A stretch of DNA of 64,000 nucleotides, from positions 744,001 through 808,000 of the forward strand of contig NZ_CP020892.1 of the NCBI RefSeq assembly GCF_002163625.1, read 5' to 3'. The position numbers were made by a program, and so were the translations under genes. The first letter of the stretch is position 1, and each line of letters begins with the position of its first letter. Source of the stretch: Pseudomonas sp. M30-35. GTDB lineage: Bacteria > Pseudomonadota > Gammaproteobacteria > Pseudomonadales > Pseudomonadaceae. The notes under the pieces are model-generated. The model did not search any database, was not told where the DNA came from, and worked only from the letters and a program-made list of their open reading frames with translations. Shown one piece after another: positions 7,605 through 15,673 of this stretch.

Positions 7605-8300
7605 TCAAACCCCCTGCGCCAGTCGGGCGACCGGCTTGTGGCTGATGGCTTGGTGCAGCTGGGCAGCTGTTCCTGCCTGGTAACCAGCGTTTACGGCCGA
7701 TTCATCGCGGGCCTTGAGTTTGCGGCGCTTCATCTCAGTTTTTTCAAGGTCCGGGTGATGCTTGGCCATATAGGCCTCGATCGCCTCGGCGATGTTGTCC
7801 TCGACGCCCGCAAAAGCGTCGACCTTGTGATACACCGCATCGATCCATGCATTGGCGAAGTGGTCGCCGCGCGCCACCTTTGTTGAGCGCTTGCAGCGTT
7901 TCTGCTTGGGCTCTGCCAAGAACGCTCGGCGCGCCTTCTGTAGCTGGCGTTCAAGCACCTGGTAGGCGTACCCGGTCAATTCTGGAGCCGCGCCGCAGCC
8001 AACGAAAATGAACCCTGCCACACTGAATATGCCCGTGGTGATGATCAGCTTGGTGCCAAATGCATGGCCGCAAACCTGAGCCAAGCGGACCCGCCAAGCA
8101 GGTGGCGAACCGTCCGAGCCAGCTGCGATCTTTGCCTCGCAGGCCATGCTCGCCAGTACGTCACCCAGCTCAAGGTTGTAAGCCTCCATCAGCTTGTGCG
8201 CCTGACGCAGGGCGATCTCGGCCTCATTGGGGTTGGCAGTTTTCGACTTCGCCATCTCCATGCATTTCTTGATACGTTCGAGAATACGGTCCTGGTCCAT
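7605..8300 (-). CDS. DUF2786-containing early phage protein
   Basis: A 231-residue protein. The N-terminal region IKKCMEMAKSKTANPNEAEIALRQAHKLMEAY is the DUF2786 signature found in Mu-like phages and related elements. The middle (VRLAQVCGHAFGTKL) and a C-terminal basic stretch (QKRCKRSTKVARG) suggest a DNA- or protein-binding role, which remains unknown. An in-frame GTG at 8306 overlaps the previous stop; I prefer the ATG at 8300. It is in the middle of the early operon. Confidence 0.75.
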   Translation of the reverse strand: MDQDRILERIKKCMEMAKSKTANPNEAEIALRQAHKLMEAYNLELGDVLASMACEAKIAAGSDGSPPAWRVRLAQVCGHAFGTKLIITTGIFSVAGFIFVGCGAAPELTGYAYQVLERQLQKARRAFLAEPKQKRCKRSTKVARGDHFANAWIDAVYHKVDAFAGVEDNIAEAIEAYMAKHHPDLEKTEMKRRKLKARDESAVNAGYQAGTAAQLHQAISHKPVARLAQGV

Positions 8301-8302
8301 AG

Positions 8303-8929
8303 TCACACCGCCGCCAGGTCGAGAGGGATGGCTTGGTACTGGTCGGTGCTGGCAATGCGTTTGTAGATACGCACGTAGACCGCCGTGCCACTGATCAGGA
8401 TCGAGTCTTTCACGGCCTGCATGGCTCGCTTCCAGTCTTCGTCATCGATTTCCCAGCGCAGCATTTCTAGTACGTCAGCAGTGCGGATTTGGCCGTTGCG
8501 GCCTGGGCTGAGCATGCGATGTACGACTTCCACTAGATGGGCATTGGCACCGGACGTCCAAGACTTCACGCATTCGAGCACCTGGGCCTTCGCCGCCAAC
8601 ATTTCCTCGGTAAAGCTAATGCGGTTGGCATAGGAACGGATCACTTTGTATTCACCGTCGAACGAGACGACTGAGACGTTGCCTTTTTCACCACCCAGCG
8701 TGACGCCATAACGATCGGCTGCGATGCTGACCAGGTCGGCGATATCGCCCAAGGCCTTCTTTTTGAACTCCGCCAGTTGCTCATTCAAAGCGATAGCTAA
8801 TTTGGCTAGGTCGGTGGCGACCTGATCGCGAAGTTTGTCCTGCTCGCGCACGCTTGATTCGGGCACCAGATGGCCTACAGCGTTGCGCAAATAACCGGCT
8901 GGTACCGGAGTTTGGTTGGTATTAGTCAT
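8303..8929 (-). CDS. DUF3164 family early phage protein
   Basis: A 208-residue protein of the DUF3164 family, a conserved early product of Mu-like phages with no established function. VPAGYLRNAVGHLVPESSVRE near the N-terminus and ISFTEEMLAAKAQVLECVKSW later are the conserved blocks. The start at 8929 overlaps the stop of the 52-residue zinc-ribbon gene. The frame is open further upstream, but that part is the zinc-ribbon gene read in another frame. Confidence 0.85.
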   Translation of the reverse strand: MTNTNQTPVPAGYLRNAVGHLVPESSVREQDKLRDQVATDLAKLAIALNEQLAEFKKKALGDIADLVSIAADRYGVTLGGEKGNVSVVSFDGEYKVIRSYANRISFTEEMLAAKAQVLECVKSWTSGANAHLVEVVHRMLSPGRNGQIRTADVLEMLRWEIDDEDWKRAMQAVKDSILISGTAVYVRIYKRIASTDQYQAIPLDLAAV

Positions 8930-9080
8930 GTTTCTGCTCCTCGACTGGAGTGAAGGTTTTGCAGGCGCAGCGCGGGCAGACGTTGTCTGAGACCCCGCGC
9001 TCTTTCGGGTCGGGCCGTTGGCGCAGTTCCTCATGGCTACCTATCCAGCGGCAGCGACGGCACTTAAGTTGATCAGCCAT
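8922..9080 (-). CDS. 52-residue zinc-ribbon protein (Com-like)
   Basis: Starts MADQLKCRRCRWIGSHEELR and ends with EEQKHD. It has two cysteine knuckles, CRRC (residues 7-10) and CPRC (35-38), plus a further Cys at 40. This is a small zinc ribbon, similar in size and layout, though not obviously in sequence, to Mu Com. It overlaps the DUF3164 start by 8 bases. It is easily missed because of its length, but the paired knuckles and operon packing support it. Confidence 0.65.
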   Translation of the reverse strand: MADQLKCRRCRWIGSHEELRQRPDPKERGVSDNVCPRCACKTFTPVEEQKHD

Positions 9081-9094
9081 TGCTTTAGCCCTCA

Positions 9095-9352
9095 TCAAAT
9101 CCAGCCTTCGAAACGTTGAAGCCGCGACAGCTGAAGCGCGTGGCTGGCTTTAGCCTGGATGGTCCTAACCTCGTAATCCTCATAAACGCCATCGGCAAGG
9201 TCTTTAACGAACTCTTCAAGCGGGCCGTGCTGGGCCAGCATGTGACCTTGTGCCCAACTAACAACCTCGCCATCTGCAGTTGTGCGAGGCACTTCGGTGC
9301 CGGTTGCCCCACGGATCACCAGCGTGTCGTAACGTACGGATGGACCGATCAT
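9095..9352 (-). CDS. Small early phage protein, unknown
   Basis: An 85-residue protein starting MIGPSVRYDTLVIRGATG. I chose the ATG at 9352 because it overlaps the upstream stop by 4 bases; the longer open frame upstream duplicates the neighbouring coding region. No domain recognised. Confidence 0.6.
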   Translation of the reverse strand: MIGPSVRYDTLVIRGATGTEVPRTTADGEVVSWAQGHMLAQHGPLEEFVKDLADGVYEDYEVRTIQAKASHALQLSRLQRFEGWI

Positions 9353-9690
9353 TGATCCTGCTCCTTCACCGGTGTCATCCAAGCGACGGTCACCCCACCA
9401 AGGCGCACCATGTTCTTGGTGTGCTTGCCGCAGGTCGTCCAAGACACGCCGCGCCATTCGCTGCGGAAGTAGTCGGCCAGTTGCTGCGCGTTGTCGGCAG
9501 CGATGAAAATAGTGAGGTCGAGTGGTGATGCCGTTTCGACGCGTATGCCCGCAGTGCGCAGGCGGCGAGTCATGCTGTTCACCTTGCCCAGCGAGTCGGC
9601 CAACTGGGCTGTCAGCACCGTGCAGACAGGCATAAAGTGCTGATTGGCCTCAGTCGATCGGTCGGAATGAATACGGTGGATTGTCGACAT
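9349..9690 (-). CDS. Early phage protein, unknown
   Basis: A 113-residue protein (MSTIHRIHSDRSTEANQHF...) with an alpha/beta look and no recognised domain. It follows the B ATPase gene after 2 bases and overlaps the next small gene by 4, so it is translated in the early operon. Confidence 0.65.
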   Translation of the reverse strand: MSTIHRIHSDRSTEANQHFMPVCTVLTAQLADSLGKVNSMTRRLRTAGIRVETASPLDLTIFIAADNAQQLADYFRSEWRGVSWTTCGKHTKNMVRLGGVTVAWMTPVKEQDQ

Positions 9691-9692
9691 GG

Positions 9693-10871
9693 CTACACCT
9701 CCTTGATCACATCAGCTGTGACTAGAGGCTCACCAATGCGGGTGGCCAAGTTCATCGCGGCAACCATCATGTTGCCGATGGCCAACGGATACAGCAGGCT
9801 CTGCTGACGGTCTCGACCACTCATAGTCAGACGCTCTGCCAAAGCTGCGACTGCATCAGAATCAATCACGTCAGCCAGCTTTTTGTTGGCCCGCCCGAGA
9901 CGGAATGCCAAGAACTCGTCGAGCCTTGAGGCATTTACTGGCTGCAACTCGGCCAGCTCGATGCGTTGGACAACTTCACGCACCTCGGCATTACGCTCAC
10001 TCAGTTTTACTTCCAGCTCAGTTTGACCAATTAGGATGATGCTGAGCAGCTTGGTAAAACCTGACTCAAGTTCACGCAGACGCTTGAGATGCTTAAGTGT
10101 TGCAAGAGGCAGGCTGTGTGCTTCCTCAATGATCAGAACATGCCGATAACCGCTTTCATGGCTGTTTTTCAACGCTTGGTGCATCTGCCGAAAGCGAGCC
10201 TCAGGGTTGGACTTAGGACGTTGCAGCGGTGCAACCGTGTCCAGTATCGCCTCAGCAATGTGTGGCACTTTTAGGGCTTTGCCCTTATCGCCACGGTCTT
10301 CCATAGCCAACACGTAGGGTTCAATCACAGCTACCGGCGCGCCCTCAGCCTGCAGACGGTTGATAAGGTCGCGACGCAGCGTGCTCTTTCCTGCACCGGA
10401 CTCGCCAACGATAGCCAGGAAGCCGTCGTGTCTTGCCGCCTGGTACATGGACTCACGGATGTAGCGAATATCTGGGCTGACATACATATCTTCAGCGCAC
10501 TGCAGATCCTCGAATGGATCGCGGAATATGCCAAAAGCACGTTTAGTCTCTGGCAATAACACCTGCTTCCGTAGCAACATGGTTTCGCACTCCTGGTCGT
10601 CTTTAGGTTTTTTGGTTGGGACTGCAGGAGTCTGGGCGTTGGCGCGCCCAGGCTCCGCTTCTTCAAATGCGGTATTCACCGCGAAATCATTTGCACCGTT
10701 CTCCTTCAAGAACCCTTCAATGCGCATGCGCAAGTCAGCTGCATCGAGCGTGCGAGGCCACTGCTTGTGGTTGATCAGCAGGGAAACAGCCGCAGAACTT
10801 ACTGATAGATGCTGAGCCAGGGCGATTTGCCGCTGGCCGAGATCCGCCAAGGTGTGTTTCAGATTCAACAT
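9693..10871 (-). CDS. B: Transposition protein B, AAA+ ATPase
   Basis: A 392-residue target-selection ATPase of the MuB/TnsC type, which binds DNA, stimulates transposase A and gives target immunity. The N-terminus carries a Cro-like HTH (about residues 10-35, QRQIALAQHLSVSSAAVSLL), then a linker, Walker A GESGAGKST (156-164) and Walker B LIIEEAH (246-252). It overlaps the transposase stop by 7 bases, so A and B are translationally coupled. Confidence 0.93.
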   Translation of the reverse strand: MLNLKHTLADLGQRQIALAQHLSVSSAAVSLLINHKQWPRTLDAADLRMRIEGFLKENGANDFAVNTAFEEAEPGRANAQTPAVPTKKPKDDQECETMLLRKQVLLPETKRAFGIFRDPFEDLQCAEDMYVSPDIRYIRESMYQAARHDGFLAIVGESGAGKSTLRRDLINRLQAEGAPVAVIEPYVLAMEDRGDKGKALKVPHIAEAILDTVAPLQRPKSNPEARFRQMHQALKNSHESGYRHVLIIEEAHSLPLATLKHLKRLRELESGFTKLLSIILIGQTELEVKLSERNAEVREVVQRIELAELQPVNASRLDEFLAFRLGRANKKLADVIDSDAVAALAERLTMSGRDRQQSLLYPLAIGNMMVAAMNLATRIGEPLVTADVIKEV

Positions 10872-12643
10872 GGTTCACCTCCCACCACACGCAGCCCTGG
10901 GCGTGCTGGTTTGTTAAGTGCTGCGGTAACTTCATCCAGTTGGGCCTCTGGCACACCGTCCGGGTATTGCTGTTTAAGCCATGCCATAGATTCGCCAGAC
11001 CAGTTGTTGACCTTGCTACGCAGTAACTTGGCCGCAGCCACATGGGATAACGGCTTGAGTTCAACTGTTGGGATAATTAGGTCGTGCTGGGTGCCACGAC
11101 GTGGCATGAAGGCTGGCAGATCGGCTTCGTCCATTTGCTTGTACGGCTGGAGCTGGCCACCGAATGGAATGGACTTAGCTTTGCGTGCCGCGTCCACTTC
11201 GTCTTGAGTGTCCGCCCCCATAGCGAGCTTGGCAGCTTCCTTGCGGGCCTCTTGGGCCGGGGTATCCGCACGGCGAGTAAACTTCTCGCCGATGACAGTA
11301 GCGGCCACATCGAAACCTAGCTCGTTCGTCACGATGGCTGGAATTACATAGAAAACCTCATGGCCGTTGGTATCGGTGGCCACTACCTGCGCCGCGTCGT
11401 CGCGCCAAGGGTTGCGGGTGACCAGTACGAGGTCATGCACCATCACGCCCGGCACACCCGATACGTCGTACTCACGGCCTTGGAAACTAACGCGCAACTT
11501 GGTGTTGACCTTGCGGCTTTCCGGTTCTGCTACCGCCAGGCGGCGGCATTCTTCAACGTTTGGCACCTTGATTAACTGGTGCTCGCGAATAGTCATCCAT
11601 ACCGCAGAGCGGTTCTTCTTGTGGCGTGAATGAACTGACGTGGCATTGAAGTAACCGCGCCACCGAGCGGCCAGCGCGTTGAGTTCGTCCAGATCTGCAA
11701 CCGGTTGGAAGCGCAGGCCAGCCTCAAACTTTCGTTCGATGATGTTTCGCGCGTTCTCGACTTGACCGGTCACTCGTGCCGCACCTGGTGCGTGGACGAT
11801 CATCTGTATGCCCAAGCTGCGACACAGGTTCTTGGCCATGGCAGACGTGTTCGCAGAGCCGGGGTCCATCATCAGAATTTCAGGACGACCGTGCAGAATG
11901 TCGGCATCGCCGCGCTCTTGCATAGCGTTGATCAATACACTGCAAAGGTTTTCGCCGCTCTCAGCACCCATCACGTATTCGAGGTAAATCCAGCCGCTGG
12001 CATGGTCAGTGATCTCGTATGACCAAACCCGGTTGGCAGCAATGCGTGCAAGGTTCTTCGGCTTGTTTTTATAGAACTCCTCCGCATCCATTACCCGCAA
12101 GCCGTTAGCCTTTGGATCTGCGCCAGGCTTGAGGTAATAGAGAACACATATCGAGGCATCTATCTCCCAAACATGGTTCGGGTGTGTGCTGGCCAGCTCG
12201 GTAACCGGCGCAGGCGCGAGTAGTTGATCCGGGTGCAGCCTGTAGCTATGCAACGCCCGGCCTATGGCACTTAACGACATTGGGCGCAGCTCACCGGTGG
12301 CTTTATCCACCGATTCGGCGCGGATCATGCCGCTGATGCGCAAGGCATCCACGGCATCACCCAATGAGAACAAGCGCTTTTCATTACGCCGAGCGGACTC
12401 AATCAGCGCGGCGCTGATGGTCAGCGCTTCGTGCCGGGTTAATCCACTCTGGCCAGCATCGGCACGGCGTTTTCGGGGTGCTGTGGCGGACACGTTGACC
12501 TCCTCCAGTTTGCGGTAGATGGTCGCCAGCGATAACCCGAGTTCGTGCGCCGCTGCTTTGCACAGCGCCGTGCGCTGACCTTTGCCTGCCCCGTCTAGGG
12601 CACGGCTCAGGTCAACTAGGCGTTGGGTAATAACGGCGCTCAT
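10865..12643 (-). CDS. A: Transposase A (DDE, Mu-type)
   Basis: A 592-residue phage transposase that carries out replicative and integrative transposition. N-terminal HTH units (about residues 25-50, LGLSLATIYRKLEEV) precede an rve-fold catalytic core with Asp162 (HVWEIDAS), Asp260 (LMMDPGSAN) and Glu296 (TGQVENARN), followed by the beta-barrel (RVSFQGREYDVSGVPG) and a C-terminal tail of the MuA type that contacts B. All three catalytic acids are intact. It starts 2 bases after the preceding coiled-coil gene. Confidence 0.95.
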   Translation of the reverse strand: MSAVITQRLVDLSRALDGAGKGQRTALCKAAAHELGLSLATIYRKLEEVNVSATAPRKRRADAGQSGLTRHEALTISAALIESARRNEKRLFSLGDAVDALRISGMIRAESVDKATGELRPMSLSAIGRALHSYRLHPDQLLAPAPVTELASTHPNHVWEIDASICVLYYLKPGADPKANGLRVMDAEEFYKNKPKNLARIAANRVWSYEITDHASGWIYLEYVMGAESGENLCSVLINAMQERGDADILHGRPEILMMDPGSANTSAMAKNLCRSLGIQMIVHAPGAARVTGQVENARNIIERKFEAGLRFQPVADLDELNALAARWRGYFNATSVHSRHKKNRSAVWMTIREHQLIKVPNVEECRRLAVAEPESRKVNTKLRVSFQGREYDVSGVPGVMVHDLVLVTRNPWRDDAAQVVATDTNGHEVFYVIPAIVTNELGFDVAATVIGEKFTRRADTPAQEARKEAAKLAMGADTQDEVDAARKAKSIPFGGQLQPYKQMDEADLPAFMPRRGTQHDLIIPTVELKPLSHVAAAKLLRSKVNNWSGESMAWLKQQYPDGVPEAQLDEVTAALNKPARPGLRVVGGEPC

Positions 12644-12645
12644 GC

Positions 12646-13575
12646 TCAGGCTTCCGGCTGCGTAAAGAAGTCGAGGTCATTGCCGCCAGTGTTTTCAGGC
12701 AGATGAAACTCGGTGCGGATATCCGCCAGCAGGCGTTCAAGCTGATGTACTAAGCCGGATTTGAAGTTGCGATGATCGGTGCCAGTTTCCTCAGCATGTA
12801 CAGCCAAGGTGGCAAAGGCCTCCCGCAGCTTGCCGCTGATGTCCGCCTCAGCTTCAAACGCAATGCCGATAACCTCTTGGCGCAACTCCTTGGCGGCTTC
12901 GTCAGCGCTGAGGGTTTGGATACGGCGCTTGGCCTTCTCTAACTCCAGCTTGGTTTTGTCCAGTTCGGCCGACTTATTGGCCAGCACATCGCCCTGGGCT
13001 TCGTAGTCAGCCTTGGTTTCGGTCAGCGCCTTGCTGAGGTTTTCCTTTTCCTGCGTATGTGTAGCGATCAGCTCTTCAGCCAGGAAGATCACAGCTTCCT
13101 TGTTATCGGTTTTGGCAGCTTCGATTAACGCGGATCGAGCATCGTCAGGTAGTCGGCGCCATTGGCGCAGATCACGGTATCCGATGCCCATATTCGACAT
13201 GGATTCAAGGGCTTCCTCGCCGAAGGCACGGAGGTTGGCTATGTCCATATCTGCCTTGTCAGCAGACATGCCAAGCGTTTGGCAGAACTCGTCCCAGGTA
13301 CCTGAAAACACCGAACCGTTCGGACTTTTACGTCCAGCTAGCGCCCTGTAGAGCTTATGTTCTTTGACATAAGCGATTTTAGAAGTCCGAACGGTTCGGG
13401 AAAATTCTTCAAATGCTCCTGCCATCTGCGCTTGGCCCAGCAGTTGGTTAACCAGATCGCGTTCGTCCTGCATTCCTTGCGCAATTGCTCCCAAGTTTTG
13501 CGAGGTGTTTAGTGCATCAATATCCAGCGGTGCGTCAGGCACCAGGGCCACGCCTGCTTCTGCTTTACGAGCCAT
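12646..13575 (-). CDS. Early phage coiled-coil protein, unknown
   Basis: A 309-residue protein lying directly upstream of transposase A. Residues about 168-225 (EKENLSKALTETKADYEAQG and on) form a clear coiled coil. The N-terminal third is alanine-rich and the central part (WDEFCQTLGMSADKADMDI) looks like a small helical DNA-binding module. Proteins of this kind precede A in B3-like phages. Function is unknown; a role in the early nucleoprotein complex is only inference. Confidence 0.75.
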   Translation of the reverse strand: MARKAEAGVALVPDAPLDIDALNTSQNLGAIAQGMQDERDLVNQLLGQAQMAGAFEEFSRTVRTSKIAYVKEHKLYRALAGRKSPNGSVFSGTWDEFCQTLGMSADKADMDIANLRAFGEEALESMSNMGIGYRDLRQWRRLPDDARSALIEAAKTDNKEAVIFLAEELIATHTQEKENLSKALTETKADYEAQGDVLANKSAELDKTKLELEKAKRRIQTLSADEAAKELRQEVIGIAFEAEADISGKLREAFATLAVHAEETGTDHRNFKSGLVHQLERLLADIRTEFHLPENTGGNDLDFFTQPEA

Positions 13576-13850
13576 TAAGCAGCCCTCCGTACTTCGGCGA
13601 GCGTACGCATGCGTGCAATAGCCACTGCACGATCGCCATTAGCTTCCACCAGCAAGTTACGAAACTCGTTACTGGCACGCGTGCGCCCAGCAAAGAATGC
13701 ATCTTCTTCAACGCTACCCGCCGCATAAGGGCTGGCTACGGGGGTTTCATCTACGCGGTTTTGCAGCACAGCAGCCATGCCTTGCTTGAAGGGCTCGCTG
13801 CGCTTGGGGTCGTGCTCCAGAAGCTTGTCAGTCAGTTTGCTGTAGTCCAT
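13575..13850 (-). CDS. Small early phage protein, unknown
   Basis: A 91-residue protein, MDYSKLTDKLLEHDPKRSEP at the start, ending ARMRTLAEVRRAA. The ATG at 13850 follows an AAGGAG ribosome site by 6 bases, which decides this start over an upstream in-frame one. It overlaps the next gene start by 1 base. No domain recognised. Confidence 0.7.
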   Translation of the reverse strand: MDYSKLTDKLLEHDPKRSEPFKQGMAAVLQNRVDETPVASPYAAGSVEEDAFFAGRTRASNEFRNLLVEANGDRAVAIARMRTLAEVRRAA

Positions 13851-13866
13851 GTATTGCTCCTTGTGA

Positions 13867-14178
13867 TTAACGGCTGGCGCCGGCCAGTACACGTTGGTTG
13901 ATTTCGTTAATGCGCCCCTGGGCCATGGCCATTTCATTGGCATGTGCCTGGGCGATCTGCAGCACAGCAATGCTCAGCGCAAAGCGCCCGGTATCGAGCT
14001 TGGTGGCCATGCCTTCGGCAATCAGGGTGTTAATGCAGCGGTTAATGGTGGCCGGGCTCTCGCCAAGGGCCTTGGCCAAGTCACCGTTGCTCAAACCTGT
14101 GAGGCTGTGGCCACGCAGCGCTTTGAACACGCGCAGCACACGGCCACCGCTGTCACTGGTGCGGGTCTTGTCATTCAT
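13867..14178 (-). CDS. IclR-type winged-helix phage regulator
   Basis: A 103-residue protein. SNGDLAKALGESPATINRCINTLIAEGMATKL (about residues 28-59) is a winged HTH of the IclR/MarR kind, with a short helical tail and no effector domain. The start at 14178 overlaps the previous gene by 8 bases. It is probably an early transcription regulator or accessory DNA-binding protein. Confidence 0.7.
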   Translation of the reverse strand: MNDKTRTSDSGGRVLRVFKALRGHSLTGLSNGDLAKALGESPATINRCINTLIAEGMATKLDTGRFALSIAVLQIAQAHANEMAMAQGRINEINQRVLAGASR

Positions 14179-14656
14179 GGGGTTCACCCAGTTCAAGTTG
14201 TGGATGGCCGTGCTGCTGCACATTGCCTCGATGCCAGACCAGGCTTTCCAGACCCGCACGGAGAGCGTCTTGGGTCGATTCGGCGTCAGCTGTGCCGTTA
14301 TAAAAGGCAAGTAGTGCCCCAACAGCGGTGTGCAAAACGGCCTGCAGTTGCTGAAGGTCTTCTGTGCTGGAGTTGCGGCCTGTAGGCATGTCCACCAGCA
14401 ACTTGCCATGGGCAGCGGCCAGGTAACGGGTGATCAGCGGTGTGCCGCAGGCATGCTCGAACGGCAGCACCAGGGTTAATGGCAAGCGACCATTGCTCAT
14501 CCACTTATAAAGCGTGGCGGCGCTATGCTGCCCAAGGTGCTCGGTAGCCAACCGTTCAAGTCCACGGTTGTGGCGCTCTAGGGCGCGCTCAGCGCAGCCG
14601 CTCATGGCTTCCGCAGGGCTACGTGGCACCCAGCTCTTCCAGTTGCGGCGCTTCAT
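14171..14656 (-). CDS. CII-like HTH early phage protein
   Basis: A 161-residue protein beginning MKRRNWKSWVPRSPAEAM. Residues about 30-85 (LERLATEHLGQHSAATLYKW, then LPLTLVLPFEHACG and TRYLAAAHG) have the layout of phage CII-type regulators: HTH followed by a short segment for tetramer contacts. The ATG at 14656 has a GAAGG-type site about 6 bases upstream; the open frame continuing 370 bases further upstream looks non-coding. A dyad at 14715-14733 lies upstream and may regulate it. Confidence 0.6.
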   Translation of the reverse strand: MKRRNWKSWVPRSPAEAMSGCAERALERHNRGLERLATEHLGQHSAATLYKWMSNGRLPLTLVLPFEHACGTPLITRYLAAAHGKLLVDMPTGRNSSTEDLQQLQAVLHTAVGALLAFYNGTADAESTQDALRAGLESLVWHRGNVQQHGHPQLELGEPHE

Positions 14657-14714
14657 TAGAAGGCCCTCCCGGCAGTCGCTTTGGCGGCATCCAAACAAAA
14701 AGCCTTTTTCACCC

Positions 14715-14733
14715 TTGGCAACAGTGTTACCAA
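14715..14733. promoter_or_regulatory. Operator-like dyad TTGGCAACAGTGTTACCAA
   Basis: This 19-base near-perfect palindrome (one mismatched pair) lies between the leftward gene starting at 14656 and the rightward gene at 14780. It is distinct from the repressor operators at 15.6 kb. No regulator is assigned. Confidence 0.5.
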
Positions 14734-14756
14734 TAAGCCAGCCTGTTGAGGTACAT

Positions 14757-15335
14757 TCACTGGCATGGGGATTCATCCGATGGGCGATCAAGAGATTCGT
14801 TTGTTGCAGATTGAGGGGCAGATCCATGCTCTGAGTCGGGCGTGGCTTTATTTGGCTGCGCAGGTTGAGATTCAGGAAGTGGCTGACCCGGAAGTACTTG
14901 AGCGCTCGATGCTGAGCACGAACTGGCAAGGTGCTCCGTTCGAGCAGCATGCTCATGGGATGATGCAGAGCCTGATTGCAGATCTGTCTGACGCTCGCGA
15001 ACGGCGGCTGCAGATAGATCAATACCAATCAACGAGGCGAGATGAGTAAAACCAAGTTCATTGCGGGGCGTCTTTTGTGTATCGAGTTGCCCTCCGAAAG
15101 TCTTGGCGGCACTTAATAGCATCAGCCGGTCGATCAGCTTCGCCTCGCCTTGACTGGCAGCGGTGAAGTCACGACAGATCATGATTTTTTCACTGGCGTC
15201 TTTGAGGTGCCAGGCAACATCAGCAGTAACGCCAGGAGCAACGGCGATCAGCGCATTGAGCGCTGCTCGCCAAGCATCCAGGGGGTGTGGGAGGAGTTCG
15301 ATTTCTTCGATCGGCATTTGTGGTTGGTTAGGCAT
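14757..15335 (-). CDS. Early phage protein, unknown; C-terminal half antisense to another gene
   Basis: A 192-residue frame following ner. The start at 15335 (MPNQPQMPIEEIELL) has TGAGG 8 bases upstream. Residues 1 to about 95 look like a true protein (DAWRAALNALIAVAPGVTAD). The rest is low-complexity Ser/Gln/Pro-rich sequence that lies opposite a convincing plus-strand gene (14780-15049) and may be a by-product of that gene. Either the two genes truly overlap antisense, or one tail is not conserved. Function unknown. Confidence 0.55.
   Translation of the reverse strand: MPNQPQMPIEEIELLPHPLDAWRAALNALIAVAPGVTADVAWHLKDASEKIMICRDFTAASQGEAKLIDRLMLLSAAKTFGGQLDTQKTPRNELGFTHLASLIGIDLSAAAVRERQTDLQSGSASSHEHAARTEHLASSCSASSAQVLPGQPLPESQPAQPNKATPDSEHGSAPQSATNESLDRPSDESPCQ
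14780..15049 (+). CDS. Small rightward phage protein within the leftward early region
   Basis: An 89-residue protein with natural helical composition (MGDQEIRLLQIEGQIHALSR, then AWLYLAAQVEIQEVADPEV). It is encoded on the strand opposite the early operon and within 14757-15335. The ATG at 14780 has GGGGA 8 bases upstream; another ATG lies 15 bases earlier. The operator-like dyad at 14715-14733 is just upstream. Function unknown; expression independent of the early operon is implied. Confidence 0.5.
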   Translation: MGDQEIRLLQIEGQIHALSRAWLYLAAQVEIQEVADPEVLERSMLSTNWQGAPFEQHAHGMMQSLIADLSDARERRLQIDQYQSTRRDE

Positions 15336-15345
15336 GGTGTGGGCC

Positions 15346-15558
15346 TCAGGCAACGGCAAGTTCGGAGTGCTTCATGCCCAGTGCGACAGCAATGTCATGG
15401 GCTTGGCCGTAACGGCCTTTAGAGAAGCCGTTGAGCACTTGGTAAACCGCGTTTGGCGGGAAACCATGCTGATCGGCCCACTGAATGACGGTGGTACCAG
15501 AGCGCAAAAAGCTCTCTTTCACCTGCTCTGCGGTTTTGGGTTTTTGCTGGGCGGCCAT
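15346..15558 (-). CDS. ner: Ner/Cro-like early regulator
   Basis: A 70-residue DNA-binding protein, first gene of the early operon and divergent from the repressor. VIQWADQHGFPPNAVYQVLNG (about residues 24-44) is a helix-turn-helix of the Ner/Nlp type, and the C-terminus GRYGQAHDIAVALGMK supports this. The start has GAGGAG 8 bases upstream. By position and size it should act as Mu Ner does, turning down early and repressor transcription during lytic growth. Confidence 0.75.
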   Translation of the reverse strand: MAAQQKPKTAEQVKESFLRSGTTVIQWADQHGFPPNAVYQVLNGFSKGRYGQAHDIAVALGMKHSELAVA

Positions 15559-15608
15559 GGCGGTGGCTCCTCGGCTAATGTTTGAAGGGTTTTAATAATG
15601 TTTGGTGT

Positions 15609-15637
15609 TTGTAGAGCTGATAATGGTAGAGAAATAT
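15609..15637 (+). promoter_or_regulatory. Probable repressor promoter Pc
   Basis: TTGTAG (15609-15614), 17-base spacer, AAATAT (15632-15637) points toward the repressor start at 15666. The -10 lies inside operator O1, so the repressor should affect its own synthesis. Assigned by eye. Confidence 0.45.
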
Positions 15638-15648
15638 CTACCAGTCAA
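15620..15648 (-). promoter_or_regulatory. Probable early promoter Pe
   Basis: Read leftward: TTGACT (15648-15643), 17-base spacer, CATTAT (15625-15620). Operator O1 (15624-15643) fills the spacer, which would let bound repressor block the early operon. Confidence 0.6.
15624..15643. promoter_or_regulatory. Repressor operator O1
   Basis: TGGTAGAGAAATATCTACCA has perfect outer 7-base arms (TGGTAGA/TCTACCA). It lies between the -35 and -10 of the early promoter. A second, similar site follows 30 bases on. Confidence 0.7.
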
Positions 15649-15653
15649 GCAAT

Positions 15654-15673
15654 TGGTAGATATTTATGAACCT
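15654..15673. promoter_or_regulatory. Repressor operator O2, overlapping the repressor start codon
   Basis: TGGTAGATATTTATGAACCT matches the reverse complement of O1 at most positions. It covers the ATG (15666-15668) of the repressor, which suggests autoregulation at high repressor levels. Confidence 0.6.
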
